DNA of 64,000 nucleotides from Lelliottia jeotgali (GCA_002271215.1 CP018628.1:4154001-4218000); one strand, 5' to 3'. Positions 1 through 10,437 are shown, numbered from the stretch's first letter. Numbers and translations are program-made. The notes: a model not told the origin generated them from the letters alone.

Positions 1-1
1 C

Positions 2-1738
2 CAGACCTCCGACCCGGACATCTACGCCATCGGCGAATGCGCCAGCTGGAGCAACCGCGTGTACGGCCTTGTAGCACCGGGATATAAAATGGCGCAGGTC
101 GCCGTGGACCACATCCTTAGTAACGAAAATGCCTTCACCGGCGCGGACATGAGCGCCAAGCTGAAACTGCTCGGCGTGGATGTTGGCGGCATCGGCGATG
201 CGCACGGTCGCACCCCAGGCTGTCGCAGCTACGTTTACCTCGACGAAAACAAAGAAGTCTACAAACGCCTGATTGTCAGCCAGGACAACAAAACCCTCTT
301 GGGGGCGGTGCTGGTGGGCGATACCAGTGATTTCGGCAACCTGCTTCAACTGATGCTGAATGCTATCGAACTGCCGGAAAACCCGGACGCCCTGATCCTG
401 CCTGCTCACGCCTCCAGTGGCAAACCGTCAATCGGCGTGGATAAACTGCCGGACAGCGCGCAGATTTGCTCCTGCTTCGACGTCACCAAAGGCATGTTGA
501 TCTCCGCGATCAACAAAGGCTGTCACACCGTGGCGGCGCTGAAAGCCGAAACCAAAGCCGGGACCGGCTGCGGCGGCTGTATTCCGCTGGTGACCCAAGT
601 GCTGAACGCCGAACTGGCGAAACAGGGCATCGAAGTGAACAACAACCTGTGTGAGCACTTCTCTTACTCACGCCAGGAGATTTACCACCTGATTCGCGTG
701 GAAGGTATCAAAACCTTCGACGAACTGCTGCAAAAACACGGCCAGGGCTACGGGTGTGAAGTGTGTAAACCAACCGTCGGTTCACTGCTGGCTTCCTGCT
801 GGAATGAATACATCCTGAAGCCAGAGCACACGCCGCTGCAGGACACCAACGATAACTTCCTCGCCAACATCCAGAAAGATGGCACCTACTCCGTCATCCC
901 ACGTTCAGCCGGTGGCGAAATCACCCCGGAAGGGCTGGTGGCCGTGGGCCGCGTGGCGCGCGAATTTAATCTGTACACCAAAATTACCGGCTCCCAACGT
1001 ATCGGCCTGTTTGGTGCGCAGAAAGATGATCTGCCGGAAATTTGGCGTCAGCTGATCGAAGCGGGCTTCGAAACCGGTCACGCGTATGCCAAAGCGCTGC
1101 GTATGGCGAAAACCTGCGTGGGCAGCACCTGGTGCCGTTACGGCGTGGGCGACAGCGTGGGCTTCGGCGTGGAGCTGGAAAACCGCTACAAAGGTATCCG
1201 TACTCCGCACAAAATGAAGTTCGGCGTCTCCGGCTGTACCCGTGAATGTGCGGAAGCGCAGGGTAAAGACGTGGGTATCATCGCCACCGAAAAAGGCTGG
1301 AACCTGTACGTCTGCGGTAACGGCGGGATGAAACCACGCCACGCCGATCTGCTGGCCGCCGATCTCGACCGCGAAACGCTGCTGAAGTATCTCGACCGCT
1401 TCATGATGTTCTACATCCGTACCGCCGACAAATTGACCCGTACCGCATCCTGGCTGGATAACCTGGAAGGTGGTATCGAGTATCTGAAATCGGTGATCAT
1501 CGATGACAAGCTCGGTCTGAACGAACATCTCGAAGAAGAAATTGCACGTCTGCGCGAAGCGGTGATTTGCGAGTGGACGGAAACCGTCAACACGCCAGCC
1601 GCACAGGTGCGCTTCAAACACTTTATCAACAGCACCCAGCGCGATCCGAACGTCCAGGTGGTGCCTGAGCGCGAACAGCATCGTCCGGCGACGCCGTACG
1701 AGCGCATTCCGGTGACTCTGGTGGAGGAAAACGTATGA
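2..1738 (+). CDS. nirB: Nitrite reductase (NADH) large subunit, 5'-truncated by window edge
   Basis: Cytoplasmic siroheme- and FAD-dependent enzyme reducing nitrite to ammonium with NADH. Only the last 578 residues are inside the window; the open frame runs in from base 2, so the N-terminal FAD/NAD part is mostly missing. Visible parts are the end of the flavoprotein domain (DPDIYAIGECASW), a BFD-type [2Fe-2S] domain with ICSCFD and GCGGC cysteines, and the sulfite/nitrite reductase half with the siroheme/[4Fe-4S] cysteine motifs TCVGSTWC and SGCTREC. The C terminus matches the E. coli protein as I remember it. The stop overlaps the nirD start by 4 bp, so the two are co-translated. Identification is secure. 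Confidence 0.97.
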   Translation, partial: QTSDPDIYAIGECASWSNRVYGLVAPGYKMAQVAVDHILSNENAFTGADMSAKLKLLGVDVGGIGDAHGRTPGCRSYVYLDENKEVYKRLIVSQDNKTLLGAVLVGDTSDFGNLLQLMLNAIELPENPDALILPAHASSGKPSIGVDKLPDSAQICSCFDVTKGMLISAINKGCHTVAALKAETKAGTGCGGCIPLVTQVLNAELAKQGIEVNNNLCEHFSYSRQEIYHLIRVEGIKTFDELLQKHGQGYGCEVCKPTVGSLLASCWNEYILKPEHTPLQDTNDNFLANIQKDGTYSVIPRSAGGEITPEGLVAVGRVAREFNLYTKITGSQRIGLFGAQKDDLPEIWRQLIEAGFETGHAYAKALRMAKTCVGSTWCRYGVGDSVGFGVELENRYKGIRTPHKMKFGVSGCTRECAEAQGKDVGIIATEKGWNLYVCGNGGMKPRHADLLAADLDRETLLKYLDRFMMFYIRTADKLTRTASWLDNLEGGIEYLKSVIIDDKLGLNEHLEEEIARLREAVICEWTETVNTPAAQVRFKHFINSTQRDPNVQVVPEREQHRPATPYERIPVTLVEENV

Positions 1739-2061
1739 GCCAGTGGGTAAACATCTGCAAAATCGACGACATCATTCCGGCAACCGGCGTGTGCGCACTG
1801 CTCGGTAAAGAGCATGTGGCAATCTTCCGCCCGCGCCACGACGAACAGGTATTCGCTATCAGCAATATCGACCCATTCTTTGAGGCCAGCGTGTTGTCTC
1901 GCGGTCTGATCGCGGAACATCAGGGCGAACTGTGGGTTGCCAGCCCGCTGAAAAAACAGCGTTTCCGTCTCACCGACGGGCACTGCATGGAAGATGAGAG
2001 CCATTCCGTGAAGCACTACGACGTCCGCGTAAAAGACGGCCAGGTGCAGCTGAAAGGCTAA
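1735..2061 (+). CDS. nirD: Nitrite reductase (NADH) small subunit
   Basis: 108-residue small subunit of the cytoplasmic NADH nitrite reductase, needed for NirB activity. It has the Rieske-like NirD fold but lacks the Cys-X-His pairs that bind a Rieske cluster, as is normal for the enterobacterial protein. It starts inside the nirB stop (4-bp ATGA overlap) and has the usual family length. In E. coli the next gene is nirC, the nitrite channel; here nirD is followed by about 140 bp and then cysG. Confidence 0.97.
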   Translation: MSQWVNICKIDDIIPATGVCALLGKEHVAIFRPRHDEQVFAISNIDPFFEASVLSRGLIAEHQGELWVASPLKKQRFRLTDGHCMEDESHSVKHYDVRVKDGQVQLKG

Positions 2062-2069
2062 CGAAAAAT

Positions 2070-2096
2070 GGGAGGTGCAATGCCTCCCGTTATTTT
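2070..2096 (+). terminator. Hairpin after nirD, possible weak terminator
   Basis: Six-base GC-rich stem (GGGAGG at 2070-2075, CCTCCC at 2083-2088) with a 7-base loop, followed by the T-rich stretch GTTATTTT. It lies 9 bp after the nirD stop and before cysG. It could attenuate read-through into cysG; the T tract is imperfect, so full termination is uncertain. Confidence 0.45.
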
Positions 2097-2203
2097 CTGT
2101 ATCACTTTTGTCGTTACGGGTATGCTATTCGCAAAGCGGAGCGCCCGACTCCGGTCACAATCGCAACTGTTCAGGCGAAAGCCAACTCCTAAGAGGTAAT
2201 GTC

Positions 2204-3577
2204 GTGGATCACCTGCCGATTTTCTGTCAATTACGCAATCGTGACTGCCTGCTGGTTGGCGGTGGCGATGTCGCTGAACGCAAAGCGCGTCTGTTGTTAG
2301 ATGCAGGAGCCCGACTCACTGTGAACGCACTGGCCTTTGACCCGCAGTTTACCCTGTGGGCGCAGGCCGGCATGCTGACGCTGGTTCCGGGCGAGTTTAA
2401 CGAAACGCTGCTCGATACCTGCTGGCTGACGATCGCCGCCACAGATGACGATGCAGTTAATCAGCGCGTCAGCGATGCCTGTGAAACTCGACGTATTTTC
2501 TGCAATGTGGTCGACGCGCCAAAAGAAGCCAGCTTTATCATGCCGTCGATTATCGACCGCTCGCCACTCATGGTAGCCGTCTCATCCGGCGGTACCTCGC
2601 CGGTGTTGGCGCGTTTGCTGCGCGAGAAACTCGAATCGATATTGCCCCAACATCTTGGCCAGGTGGCTCATTACGCGGGCCAGCTGCGTTCGCGGGTGAA
2701 AAAAACCTTCGCCACCGTGGGCGAACGCCGTCGCTTCTGGGAAAAATTCTTCGTGAATGACCGTCTGGCGCAGTCGCTGGCCAATCAGGATCAAAAAGCC
2801 ATCGAAGAGACTACCGAGCGCCTGATGACTGAGCCGCTAGATCATCGCGGTGAAGTGGTGCTGGTCGGGGCTGGGCCAGGAGACGCGGGCCTATTAACCC
2901 TTAAAGGGCTACAGCAGATTCAGCAAGCGGACATTGTGGTTTACGATCGTCTGGTCTCTGATGACATCATGAATCTGGTACGTCGCGATGCCGACCGCGT
3001 CTTCGTGGGTAAGCGCGCAGGATATCACTGCGTTCCGCAGGAAGAGATTAACCAAATTCTGCTGCGGGAAGCGCAAAAAGGAAAACGTGTTGTCCGTCTG
3101 AAGGGCGGCGATCCGTTTATCTTTGGTCGTGGCGGAGAAGAGCTGGAAACCCTGTGTAATGCGGGTATTCCGTTCTCAGTGGTTCCTGGAATTACTGCGG
3201 CCTCCGGCTGTTCTGCCTATTCCGGCATTCCGCTGACCCATCGCGATTACGCCCAGAGTGTACGCCTGGTGACAGGCCATCTGAAAACCGGCAGCGAACT
3301 GGACTGGCATAATCTGGCCGCAGAAAAACAGACGCTGGTATTCTATATGGGGCTAAATCAGGCCGCGACGATTCAGGCAAAACTGCAAGAACACGGCATG
3401 GAGGACGATATGCCGGTGGCACTGGTAGAGAACGGCACCGCCATTAAACAGCGCGTCGTAAGCGGCGTCCTGACACAGCTGGGTGAACTGGCACAGCAGG
3501 TCGAAAGCCCCGCGCTCATCATTGTTGGCCGCGTCGTCGAACTGCGTGAAAAGCTAAACTGGTTCTCAAATCACTAA
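2204..3577 (+). CDS. cysG: Siroheme synthase: uroporphyrinogen methyltransferase / precorrin-2 dehydrogenase / ferrochelatase
   Basis: Trifunctional cytoplasmic enzyme making siroheme, the cofactor of NirB and of sulfite reductase. The N-terminal dehydrogenase/chelatase half carries the NAD-binding [14 protein letters not shown] motif near residue 18. The C-terminal methyltransferase half starts near residue 215 with [15 protein letters not shown] and continues with [17 protein letters not shown] chose the GTG start at 2204 (protein [14 protein letters not shown]): it gives 457 residues, the E. coli length, and GAGG lies about 7-9 bases upstream. The frame stays open back to an ATG at 2075, but those 43 codons read like non-coding sequence. 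It is last in the nir cluster, normally after nirC, which is missing. Confidence 0.96.
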   Translation: MDHLPIFCQLRNRDCLLVGGGDVAERKARLLLDAGARLTVNALAFDPQFTLWAQAGMLTLVPGEFNETLLDTCWLTIAATDDDAVNQRVSDACETRRIFCNVVDAPKEASFIMPSIIDRSPLMVAVSSGGTSPVLARLLREKLESILPQHLGQVAHYAGQLRSRVKKTFATVGERRRFWEKFFVNDRLAQSLANQDQKAIEETTERLMTEPLDHRGEVVLVGAGPGDAGLLTLKGLQQIQQADIVVYDRLVSDDIMNLVRRDADRVFVGKRAGYHCVPQEEINQILLREAQKGKRVVRLKGGDPFIFGRGGEELETLCNAGIPFSVVPGITAASGCSAYSGIPLTHRDYAQSVRLVTGHLKTGSELDWHNLAAEKQTLVFYMGLNQAATIQAKLQEHGMEDDMPVALVENGTAIKQRVVSGVLTQLGELAQQVESPALIIVGRVVELREKLNWFSNH

Positions 3578-3602
3578 AATATCTGCATATTTATACTTCA
3601 AA

Positions 3603-3626
3603 GAGTAGTCCTTAACTGGACTACTC
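3603..3626. other. Perfect inverted repeat downstream of cysG
   Basis: Nine-base arms GAGTAGTCC and GGACTACTC with a 6-base loop, 25 bp after the cysG stop. There is no T tract on the plus side, so it looks like an RNA 3'-end-stabilising or Rho-assisted hairpin rather than a classical terminator. Function inferred only from position. Confidence 0.4.
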
Positions 3627-3704
3627 CCCACTTACGCCTGTCGATAACATACCGCCTCCCTCGTAGTACATCCAAAAGACGTTTCTCAACAACAAGGAAA
3701 GTGT

Positions 3705-3878
3705 ATGTTTAAACTGGCAAAGGCCGCTATTTTAGTTGGCCTGTTATCGACCCTGACGGCTTGCTCAGGTAGCGTTCAAAACACCAAAAACAACTGTACC
3801 TACGATTACTTCCTGCATCCAGCGATCTCGATTTCTAAAATGATTGGCGGCTGCGGTGCGGCACAACCTCAGCCGTAG
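3705..3878 (+). CDS. yhfL: Small lipoprotein YhfL
   Basis: 57-residue predicted lipoprotein of unknown function. MFKLAKAAILVGLLSTLTAC is a short signal peptide ending in the lipobox LTAC, so the mature protein should begin with a lipidated cysteine at residue 20. The rest contains YDYFLHPAISISKMIGGCG, close to E. coli YhfL as remembered. An AAGGAAA ribosome-binding sequence precedes the ATG. A strong terminator follows 17 bp after the stop. In E. coli yhfL is followed by the frl and php gene blocks; here trpS comes next, on the other strand. Confidence 0.88.
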   Translation: MFKLAKAAILVGLLSTLTACSGSVQNTKNNCTYDYFLHPAISISKMIGGCGAAQPQP

Positions 3879-3894
3879 GTCTGTTGCAGGTATA

Positions 3895-3922
3895 AAAAAA
3901 CCGGGAATTTCCCGGTTTTTTT
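3895..3922. terminator. Bidirectional Rho-independent terminator between yhfL and trpS
   Basis: Symmetric AAAAAACCGGGAAATT-type hairpin: A tract, CCGGGAA, TTCCCGG, then T tract. It ends yhfL on the plus strand and, because both flanks are homopolymeric, can also end the trpS operon coming from the right. Confidence 0.88.
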
Positions 3923-3944
3923 ATGGGTTCTGTGCGGTTTTCTC

Positions 3945-4020
3945 GCCGGGTGGCGCTGCGCTTACCCGGCCTACGAAAACAGATATTTAGGCCGGGTAAG
4001 GCGAAGCCGCCATCCGGCAA
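3945..4020. repeat. REP/BIME element pair
   Basis: Two enterobacterial REP sequences in opposite orientation (GCCGGGTGGCGCTGCGCTTA and, after about 20 bp, a second copy on the other strand), with the hallmark GCCGGGT and CCCGGC arms. It lies between the yhfL terminator and the trpS stop, a typical 3'-end location. Close relatives occur at 16709, 34811, 36521, 36686 and 44505. Confidence 0.85.
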
Positions 4021-4031
4021 CAACAAACAGA

Positions 4032-5036
4032 TTACGGCTTGCCGACAAATCCAATTGCTTGATAAACCGCTTTCAGCGTTTCAGACGCGCGCGCACTGGC
4101 TTTGTCCGCGCCGTCACGCATCACCTGATTCAGGAACGCTTCGTCATTACGGAAACGGTGATAACGCTCCTGCAGATCGGTCAACATGCCAGAAACCGCG
4201 TCAGCCACTTCACCCTTCAGATGACCATACATTTTGCCTTCAAAATGCTGCTCAAGTTCAGGGATGCTCTGACCCGTCACACCGGAGAGGATATCCAGCA
4301 GGTTGGAAACACCCGCTTTGTTCTGCACGTCATAACGCACCACAGGTGGCTCATCGGAGTCCGTCACTGCACGTTTCAGCTTCTTAACCACATCTTTCGG
4401 GTCTTCCAGCAGGCCGATCACGTTGTTGCGGTTATCGTCAGATTTGGACATTTTCTTGGTCGGCTCAAGCAGAGACATCACGCGCGCGCCGGATTTCGGA
4501 ATGAACGGCTCAGGCACTTTAAAGATATCGCCATAAATAGCGTTAAAGCGCTGAGCAATATCGCGGCTCAGTTCCAGATGCTGTTTCTGATCTTCGCCCA
4601 CTGGGACCTGGTTGGTCTGATACAGCAGAATGTCAGCCGCCATCAGCACCGGGTAGTCAAACAGACCGGCGTTGATGTTTTCGGAATAGCGTGCGGATTT
4701 GTCTTTGAACTGGGTCATACGGCTCAGCTCACCGAAATAGGTGTAGCAGTTCAGCGCCCAGCCCAGCTGTGCATGTTCCGGCACGTGTGACTGTACGAAG
4801 ATGGTGCTTTTCTCAGGATCGATGCCACAAGCCAGGTATAACGCCAGCGTATCCAACGTCGCTTTGCGCAGTTTCTCAGGGTCCTGACGTGCGGTAATCG
4901 CGTGTAAATCCACGATGCAATAGATGCAGTGATAGTCATCCTGCATGTTGACCCACTGACGCAACGCACCCATGTAGTTACCAATGGTCAATTCACCTGA
5001 AGGCTGCGCGCCACTAAATACGATGGGTTTAGTCAT
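4032..5036 (-). CDS. trpS: Tryptophanyl-tRNA synthetase
   Basis: Cytoplasmic class Ic aminoacyl-tRNA synthetase charging tRNA-Trp. 334 residues starting [24 protein letters not shown] (residues 17-20) is the HIGH signature and KMSKS lies near residue 195. The start at 5036 matches the E. coli protein; the longer open frame upstream runs into the end of gph. It overlaps gph by 8 bp and is the last gene of the aroK superoperon. Confidence 0.98.
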   Translation of the reverse strand: MTKPIVFSGAQPSGELTIGNYMGALRQWVNMQDDYHCIYCIVDLHAITARQDPEKLRKATLDTLALYLACGIDPEKSTIFVQSHVPEHAQLGWALNCYTYFGELSRMTQFKDKSARYSENINAGLFDYPVLMAADILLYQTNQVPVGEDQKQHLELSRDIAQRFNAIYGDIFKVPEPFIPKSGARVMSLLEPTKKMSKSDDNRNNVIGLLEDPKDVVKKLKRAVTDSDEPPVVRYDVQNKAGVSNLLDILSGVTGQSIPELEQHFEGKMYGHLKGEVADAVSGMLTDLQERYHRFRNDEAFLNQVMRDGADKASARASETLKAVYQAIGFVGKP

Positions 5037-5790
5037 TTTTCGATTCCTGATGTTCACTGTGCGAAAGCCCGAGTGCGGGCAGTAAATCTTTGAAGTGATC
5101 GAACACCACGTCCGGCTCACTCAGCGTGATGGCTTCACCGTAGTTATAGCCATAGGTTAAGCCTACGGAAGGGGACCCTGCCGCTTTGGCCGCCAGAATA
5201 TCATTACGCGAATCGCCGACAAAGAGCAGCTGTTCAGGCGCTAACGACAGTTTTCCTGCCACCAGTAGGATAGGTTCAGGGTGCGGCTTTTTATTTTGTA
5301 CGTCATCACCACCGACGATCACGGAGAAGTACTTCGCGATGTTCAGTGCTTCTAGCAGCGGGGCGACAAACGGCGTCGGTTTGTTGGTCACCAGCGCCAG
5401 CGGCATGCCATTGGAATGCAAGGCGCTCAGGGTTTCGACCACGTCCGGGAACAGGAAACTGCCCTCTTCCACCGTCTCTTCATAATAACGGTTGAACAGC
5501 TTACGCAGGACGCGCAGCTGTTCGTCCTGTGGGATATCCGCATGGTCCACGCCGGGTTTGCCCTGCGCAGCACGCAAAATCGCACGCTCCTGACGCGCCC
5601 AGGTCAGGGCGCGTTCCATCAGCACGTCGGCACCGTTACCAATCCAGGTAACTACACGATCTTCACCCGCGACAGGCAACTCTAGCGCGTACAACGCCTG
5701 ATCCACCGCACTGGTTAAACCCGGCGCGCTGTCTACCAGCGTACCGTCGAGGTCGAACGCAACGCCTCGAATTGCCTGCAACTTATTCAT
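5029..5790 (-). CDS. gph: Phosphoglycolate phosphatase
   Basis: HAD-superfamily phosphatase removing 2-phosphoglycolate, for example that formed during repair of oxidatively damaged DNA. 253 residues. The catalytic motif I is [10 protein letters not shown] near residue 13, motif II LVTNK is mid-protein, and the C-terminal [16 protein letters not shown] supplies the metal-binding aspartates. It overlaps rpe upstream and trpS downstream by 8 bp each, indicating translational coupling. Confidence 0.97.
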   Translation of the reverse strand: MNKLQAIRGVAFDLDGTLVDSAPGLTSAVDQALYALELPVAGEDRVVTWIGNGADVLMERALTWARQERAILRAAQGKPGVDHADIPQDEQLRVLRKLFNRYYEETVEEGSFLFPDVVETLSALHSNGMPLALVTNKPTPFVAPLLEALNIAKYFSVIVGGDDVQNKKPHPEPILLVAGKLSLAPEQLLFVGDSRNDILAAKAAGSPSVGLTYGYNYGEAITLSEPDVVFDHFKDLLPALGLSHSEHQESKND

Positions 5791-6460
5791 GACTTACCTT
5801 TGCCAGTTCACCGCGCATTTCGTCGATGACTTTTTTGTAATCCGGTTGGTCGAAAATGGCCGAACCCGCGACGAACATATCCGCCCCGGCAGCGGCGATT
5901 TCGCCAATATTATTCACCTTCACACCGCCATCCACTTCAAGGCGGATGTCATAGCCAGACTCATCAATACGACGACGGACTTCGCGCAGTTTATCCAGCG
6001 TTTGCGGGATAAAGGACTGGCCGCCAAAGCCTGGGTTTACGGACATCAGCAGGATGACATCCAGCTTATCCATCACGTAATCCAGATAGCTAAGCGACGT
6101 CGCTGGGTTAAACACCAGGCCCGCTTTACAGCCATTTTCTTTGATCAGTTGCAGGGTGCGATCGACGTGCTCGGAGGCTTCGGGATGGAAGGTAATGATG
6201 CTGGCACCGGCTGCGGCAAAATCCGGGACGATACGATCGACCGGCTTCACCATCAGGTGAACGTCAATCGGAGCGGTGATGCCGTAGTTACGCAGTGCTT
6301 TCAGGACCATCGGACCGATAGTCAGATTTGGCACGTAGTGGTTGTCCATCACGTCGAAGTGGACCACATCTGCACCGGCAGCCAGCGCTTTAGCCGTGTC
6401 TTCACCCAGGCGGGCAAAATCGGCCGACAGAATTGAGGGAGCAATCAAAAACTGTTTCAT
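5783..6460 (-). CDS. rpe: Ribulose-phosphate 3-epimerase
   Basis: Cytoplasmic TIM-barrel enzyme of the pentose phosphate pathway interconverting ribulose-5-P and xylulose-5-P. 225 residues, starting [20 protein letters not shown]. Metal/catalytic signatures [28 protein letters not shown] and LEVDGGV are all present. I use the ATG at 6460, matching the E. coli start, rather than the ATG two codons upstream. Tightly coupled to gph. Confidence 0.97.
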   Translation of the reverse strand: MKQFLIAPSILSADFARLGEDTAKALAAGADVVHFDVMDNHYVPNLTIGPMVLKALRNYGITAPIDVHLMVKPVDRIVPDFAAAGASIITFHPEASEHVDRTLQLIKENGCKAGLVFNPATSLSYLDYVMDKLDVILLMSVNPGFGGQSFIPQTLDKLREVRRRIDESGYDIRLEVDGGVKVNNIGEIAAAGADMFVAGSAIFDQPDYKKVIDEMRGELAKVSHE

Positions 6461-6501
6461 CCGCATCTCCTTGAAATGTGTTTACCGGCGGGCGAAACGG
6501 C

Positions 6502-7317
6502 TCAGGGGCGATAAAGCGCCAGCAGTTCGTCCACCTTTTTACGCGTGCCGCCGTTACTGCTGATACTGCGCCGCACTTTAAGCTGAATACGATCGTTCGC
6601 CGCTTTGTACCACTCGCGGGTATCCGGCGTGTCGTGGTTCGAAATTAACACCGCGATTTGCTTACTGACCAGCTTTTCCGCCATTTCTGCCAGATGCGCC
6701 TGCTCTTTCGGGCTAAAACTGTTGGTGTGATAGGCGGTGAAATTGGCAGTCGCTGAAAGCGGCGCATACGGCGGATCGCAATAGACCACAGAATCCGCAT
6801 TGGCCATTTCCATGCATTTCTCATAGGAGATGCAGTGGAATTCCGCTTTCTGTGCTTTTTCCGCAAAGTGCTGCAACTCGGCCAATGGGAAGTATGGGCG
6901 TTTGTAGCGGCCAAACGGCACGTTGAACTCACCCTTCAGATTGTACCGGCAAAGACCGTTGTAGCCATGACGGTTCAGATACAAGAACAACTGTGCTCGA
7001 CGAAACGTATCCGTGCTTTGGTTAAACTCAGCGCGATACTGGTAGTAAGCGTCCGGGTTGTTGTTCTCAGGCGTAAAAAGTTTACGCGCCTCATCGATAT
7101 ACTCGTTTGTTTGAGTCTTAACGATTTTGTAGAGGGTAATGAGATCGTTATTGATATCCGCGAGGATATAGCGAGAAAAGTCGGTGTTCAGGAACACCGA
7201 CCCAGCGCCCACAAAGGGCTCGATAAGACACTCGCCTTTCGGCAGGTGTTTATTAATATCGTCTAGCAGGGGGTATTTCCCCCCTGCCCATTTTAGAAAA
7301 GCGCGATTTTTTTTCAT
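6502..7317 (-). CDS. dam: DNA adenine methyltransferase
   Basis: Methylates adenine in GATC, directing mismatch repair and controlling replication initiation and some promoters. 271 residues, slightly shorter than E. coli Dam (278) because the C-terminal tail ends at LLALYRP. Motifs: AdoMet-binding FLKWAGGKYPLLDDI at the N terminus, EPFVGAGSVF, and catalytic VYCDPPYAPL near residue 180. It lies between damX and rpe in the superoperon. Confidence 0.98.
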   Translation of the reverse strand: MKKNRAFLKWAGGKYPLLDDINKHLPKGECLIEPFVGAGSVFLNTDFSRYILADINNDLITLYKIVKTQTNEYIDEARKLFTPENNNPDAYYQYRAEFNQSTDTFRRAQLFLYLNRHGYNGLCRYNLKGEFNVPFGRYKRPYFPLAELQHFAEKAQKAEFHCISYEKCMEMANADSVVYCDPPYAPLSATANFTAYHTNSFSPKEQAHLAEMAEKLVSKQIAVLISNHDTPDTREWYKAANDRIQLKVRRSISSNGGTRKKVDELLALYRP

Positions 7318-7384
7318 GCTGACTAACTGATTACACCTTCTCCGGCTGTGGAAAAAGCTCCGACAGCATCCTGCGCTTTAACCA

Positions 7385-8677
7385 TTACTTCAAATCAGCC
7401 TGAACCTGATGAATCGGTTTCGCCCACGGGTTTTTCGCCTGAACATCAGCAGGTAACGCCGCTACTGCACGTTTTGCTTCGTCTTTAGACGCGTACACAC
7501 CGCTTACCAGCACATACCAGGGTTGTCCGTTGCGGGTCGTCTGATAAACCACATAGTTTTTCAGATTGGATTTTTTCGCCCAGCCGTTCAGATTGTCGTA
7601 GCTGGAAGAGCTGCTCAACTGAAGCGTGTAGTTGTTGGAAGGCGCTGATTTCAACGAACCGACGTTGCCCGCTGTTTTACCTGCTGTCGCTGCTCCGGCT
7701 GTTGCCGTGGCTGCTGGTGCAGGAGTGGCCGCTGGCGCGGTGGTCGCCGTGGCTTTTGGTGCAGTCGTCGTTGCAGCAGGCGCTTTCACGGCTGCGGTTT
7801 CGGTCTGCTTAGGCTGAGCAACAGGTTTCGCTTCTGGCGTTTTCGCAACCGTCTGCGGTTTGGTTTCACGCTTCGGTTCGATGACAGCCTGTTTACGTTC
7901 CTGACGCGGCGCGGTTTGGGTCTGAGTCTGACGCGGTTTGGTTTCCGTTGCTGCGGTTTGCGGTTGAGCCGCACCGCCGCGAATCGGAGCCACGGTCGCA
8001 GGCTCGGTTGGCAAAGTTGAACTCGTCACCACGTTATTCACCTGATCCTGACTCTGCGGCTGGGTCAGCGCGTTGTTCAGGTCACCCTGGACTTCAACAC
8101 GCTGCTGGCCTTCAGGCGTAGCAGGAGCCTGGCCCTGAGTTGGCGTCGAGGAAACCGGCGGCAAGGAGACATCCTGCGGAGCATTAGCGGTCTGACCCGC
8201 CGTCTGCTCAGCAGAGGTTGTTCCTGGCGCAGGTTGTGCACCATTGGCCTGATCGGCAGCGTCGTTCCCCGAAAGATTAATGCTCTTTTCGGCAGAAGGT
8301 GTCTGCTCGTTTGAATTCGTTGACGGTGCTTTTAGCGCAGAACCGATGCCGATAATCAACAGCAGCAGTACGAATACGCCAAGGCCCATCATGATGTACT
8401 GGCGGGAAGCCGGTTTTTTGGCTGCCGCTTTACGTTTGCGCGGGCGACGCTCTACAGGCTCTTCGTCCATTGAATCTTCTTCGGACTCATAACCTTCTTC
8501 TTCTCGCTCATCACGCGCGTTGCGATTGCGTGACGGACGACGATCGTCTGCATCCAAATCAACATCGTCAAAGTTGATTTGCGGCTCGTTATCACGTTCT
8601 GAAGATTGACGAGAACGACCAGTACGACGATCGCTGGGATCGGGTTTCAGCTCGTCTTCTGGTTTGAATTCATCCAT
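7385..8677 (-). CDS. damX: Cell-division protein DamX (SPOR domain)
   Basis: Inner-membrane division protein that binds septal peptidoglycan. 430 residues. The cytoplasmic N-terminal third is strongly charged (D/E/R-rich), followed by one membrane helix ([20 protein letters not shown], around residues 96-115). Next is a long periplasmic low-complexity linker rich in Q, T, P, A and K. The C-terminal SPOR domain of about 80 residues begins near [16 protein letters not shown]. Length is close to E. coli DamX (428). Start taken at the first ATG. Confidence 0.96.
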   Translation of the reverse strand: MDEFKPEDELKPDPSDRRTGRSRQSSERDNEPQINFDDVDLDADDRRPSRNRNARDEREEEGYESEEDSMDEEPVERRPRKRKAAAKKPASRQYIMMGLGVFVLLLLIIGIGSALKAPSTNSNEQTPSAEKSINLSGNDAADQANGAQPAPGTTSAEQTAGQTANAPQDVSLPPVSSTPTQGQAPATPEGQQRVEVQGDLNNALTQPQSQDQVNNVVTSSTLPTEPATVAPIRGGAAQPQTAATETKPRQTQTQTAPRQERKQAVIEPKRETKPQTVAKTPEAKPVAQPKQTETAAVKAPAATTTAPKATATTAPAATPAPAATATAGAATAGKTAGNVGSLKSAPSNNYTLQLSSSSSYDNLNGWAKKSNLKNYVVYQTTRNGQPWYVLVSGVYASKDEAKRAVAALPADVQAKNPWAKPIHQVQADLK

Positions 8678-8769
8678 TTAACACCCCACTCAAAGGCTCA
8701 TGCTTACGACGTTGCATTGCACCTGAATCTAAATAGCTACCTTTGACAGTAGCCAGACCTTTCTAGTTG

Positions 8770-9858
8770 TTACGCCTGCTGGCAATCAGCAATCGCGCCA
8801 AGAACCACTTCATGCGACACTCCGCCGCGCACTTCACTCTTCCCTATTGCCAGCGGGAGAACTAAACGCATCTCGCCAGCCAATACTTTTTTATCACGCA
8901 TCATGTGGGGTAAATACGCCTGCGAAGACATTTCGCGTGGGCCCGTCACGGGTAAACCCGCACGTTCCAGCAGCGTGATGATGCGTTGAGTCTCTTCTTT
9001 GGTGAACTGACCCAAACGTTCAGATGTGCGAGCGGCCATGACCATGCCCGCAGCGACGGCTTCGCCGTGAAGCCAGTTGCCGTAGCCCATTTCGGCTTCG
9101 ATCGCGTGACCGAACGTATGCCCCAGATTCAGTAAAGCACGTAAGCCGGTTTCCCGCTCGTCTGCTGCAACGACTTCGGCTTTCAGCTCACAACAACGGC
9201 GGATGCAATATGCCAGTGCCTGACCGTCAAGGTTAAGCAGCGCATCCATATTCTCTTCCAGCCAGATGAAAAATTCACTGTCCAGAATAATGCCGTATTT
9301 GATCACTTCAGCGAGACCAGACGCCAGCTCGCGTTTTGGCAGGGTTTGCAGACAGTCGAGATCCACCACCACCGAAGCGGGCTGGTAGAAGGCGCCAATC
9401 ATATTTTTGCCAAGCGGGTGATTGACGGCCGTTTTGCCGCCAACAGAGGAGTCGACTTGCGATAATAACGTGGTAGGAATTTGAATAAAACGAACACCAC
9501 GCTGATAACTTGCCGCGGCAAAACCCGTCAGATCGCCAACAACACCACCGCCCAGGGCAAGTAGTGTCGTATCGCGACCATGCGGTTTTTGCAGTAATGC
9601 GGTAAAGACGGTATCAAGTACCGCCAGGCTTTTATACTGCTCGCCATCAGGCAGAATCACACTGTCGACCTTCACACCTGCCTGTTCCAGCAGATGACGA
9701 ATTTTGTCGAGATAAAGCGGAGCCAAAGTCTCGTTGGTGACAAGCATAGCCTGATCACCCGCTTTCAGTGGTAAGAAGGAAGCTGGATCGTTAAACAAGC
9801 CAGCCGCGATGGTGATAGGGTAACTACGTTCCCCGAGAGTAACTGTAATCCTCTCCAT
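8770..9858 (-). CDS. aroB: 3-dehydroquinate synthase
   Basis: Second shikimate-pathway enzyme, converting DAHP to 3-dehydroquinate with NAD and a divalent metal. 362 residues, identical to the E. coli length. Contains the NAD-binding [20 protein letters not shown] stretch, the substrate-binding [17 protein letters not shown], and metal-ligand histidines in [12 protein letters not shown] and [10 protein letters not shown]. It lies 57 bp after aroK. Confidence 0.98.
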   Translation of the reverse strand: MERITVTLGERSYPITIAAGLFNDPASFLPLKAGDQAMLVTNETLAPLYLDKIRHLLEQAGVKVDSVILPDGEQYKSLAVLDTVFTALLQKPHGRDTTLLALGGGVVGDLTGFAAASYQRGVRFIQIPTTLLSQVDSSVGGKTAVNHPLGKNMIGAFYQPASVVVDLDCLQTLPKRELASGLAEVIKYGIILDSEFFIWLEENMDALLNLDGQALAYCIRRCCELKAEVVAADERETGLRALLNLGHTFGHAIEAEMGYGNWLHGEAVAAGMVMAARTSERLGQFTKEETQRIITLLERAGLPVTGPREMSSQAYLPHMMRDKKVLAGEMRLVLPLAIGKSEVRGGVSHEVVLGAIADCQQA

Positions 9859-9915
9859 GACGCGACATCCACCTTAAATGCTTATACCCGTGGGCGAGTG
9901 TATATAAAGCCAGAA

Positions 9916-10437
9916 TCAGTTGCTTTCCAGCATATGAATAATCTGGTTTGCAACTACTTTAGCGCTTTGATCGTCGGTACGAATGGTCACATCAGCAATC
10001 TCTTCGTACAGTGGATTGCGTTCACCGGCCAATGCTTCCAGAACTTCACGTGGAGGCGTTTCAACCTGCAGTAACGGACGCTTTTTATCGCGCTGTGTAC
10101 GTGCCAGCTGTTTTTCTATGGTCGTCTCAAGATAGACCACAACGCCACGGGCGGAGAGACGGTTACGGGTTTCGCGAGATTTTACAGAACCACCGCCAGT
10201 CGCCAGCACGATGCCCTGTTTTTCCGTAAGTTCATTGATAACTTTTTCTTCACGGTCACGGAAACCTTCTTCGCCTTCTACATCGAAGACCCAGCCCACA
10301 TCAGCTCCGGTTCGTTTCTCAATCTCTTGATCAGAATCGTAAAATTCCATATTGAGTTGTTGAGCCAACTGGCGCCCAATAGTGCTTTTTCCGGCACCCA
10401 TAGGCCCAACCAGAAAGATATTGCGTTTCTCTGCCAT
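9916..10437 (-). CDS. aroK: Shikimate kinase I
   Basis: Phosphorylates shikimate at position 3. 173 residues; Walker A is GPMGAGKST (residues 11-19), with the shikimate-binding RDREEKV and ATGGGSV motifs further on. The ATG at 10437 gives the E. coli-length protein; an in-frame ATG 18 codons upstream is unlikely to be used. First gene of the aroK-aroB-damX-dam-rpe-gph-trpS superoperon. Confidence 0.97.
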   Translation of the reverse strand: MAEKRNIFLVGPMGAGKSTIGRQLAQQLNMEFYDSDQEIEKRTGADVGWVFDVEGEEGFRDREEKVINELTEKQGIVLATGGGSVKSRETRNRLSARGVVVYLETTIEKQLARTQRDKKRPLLQVETPPREVLEALAGERNPLYEEIADVTIRTDDQSAKVVANQIIHMLESN

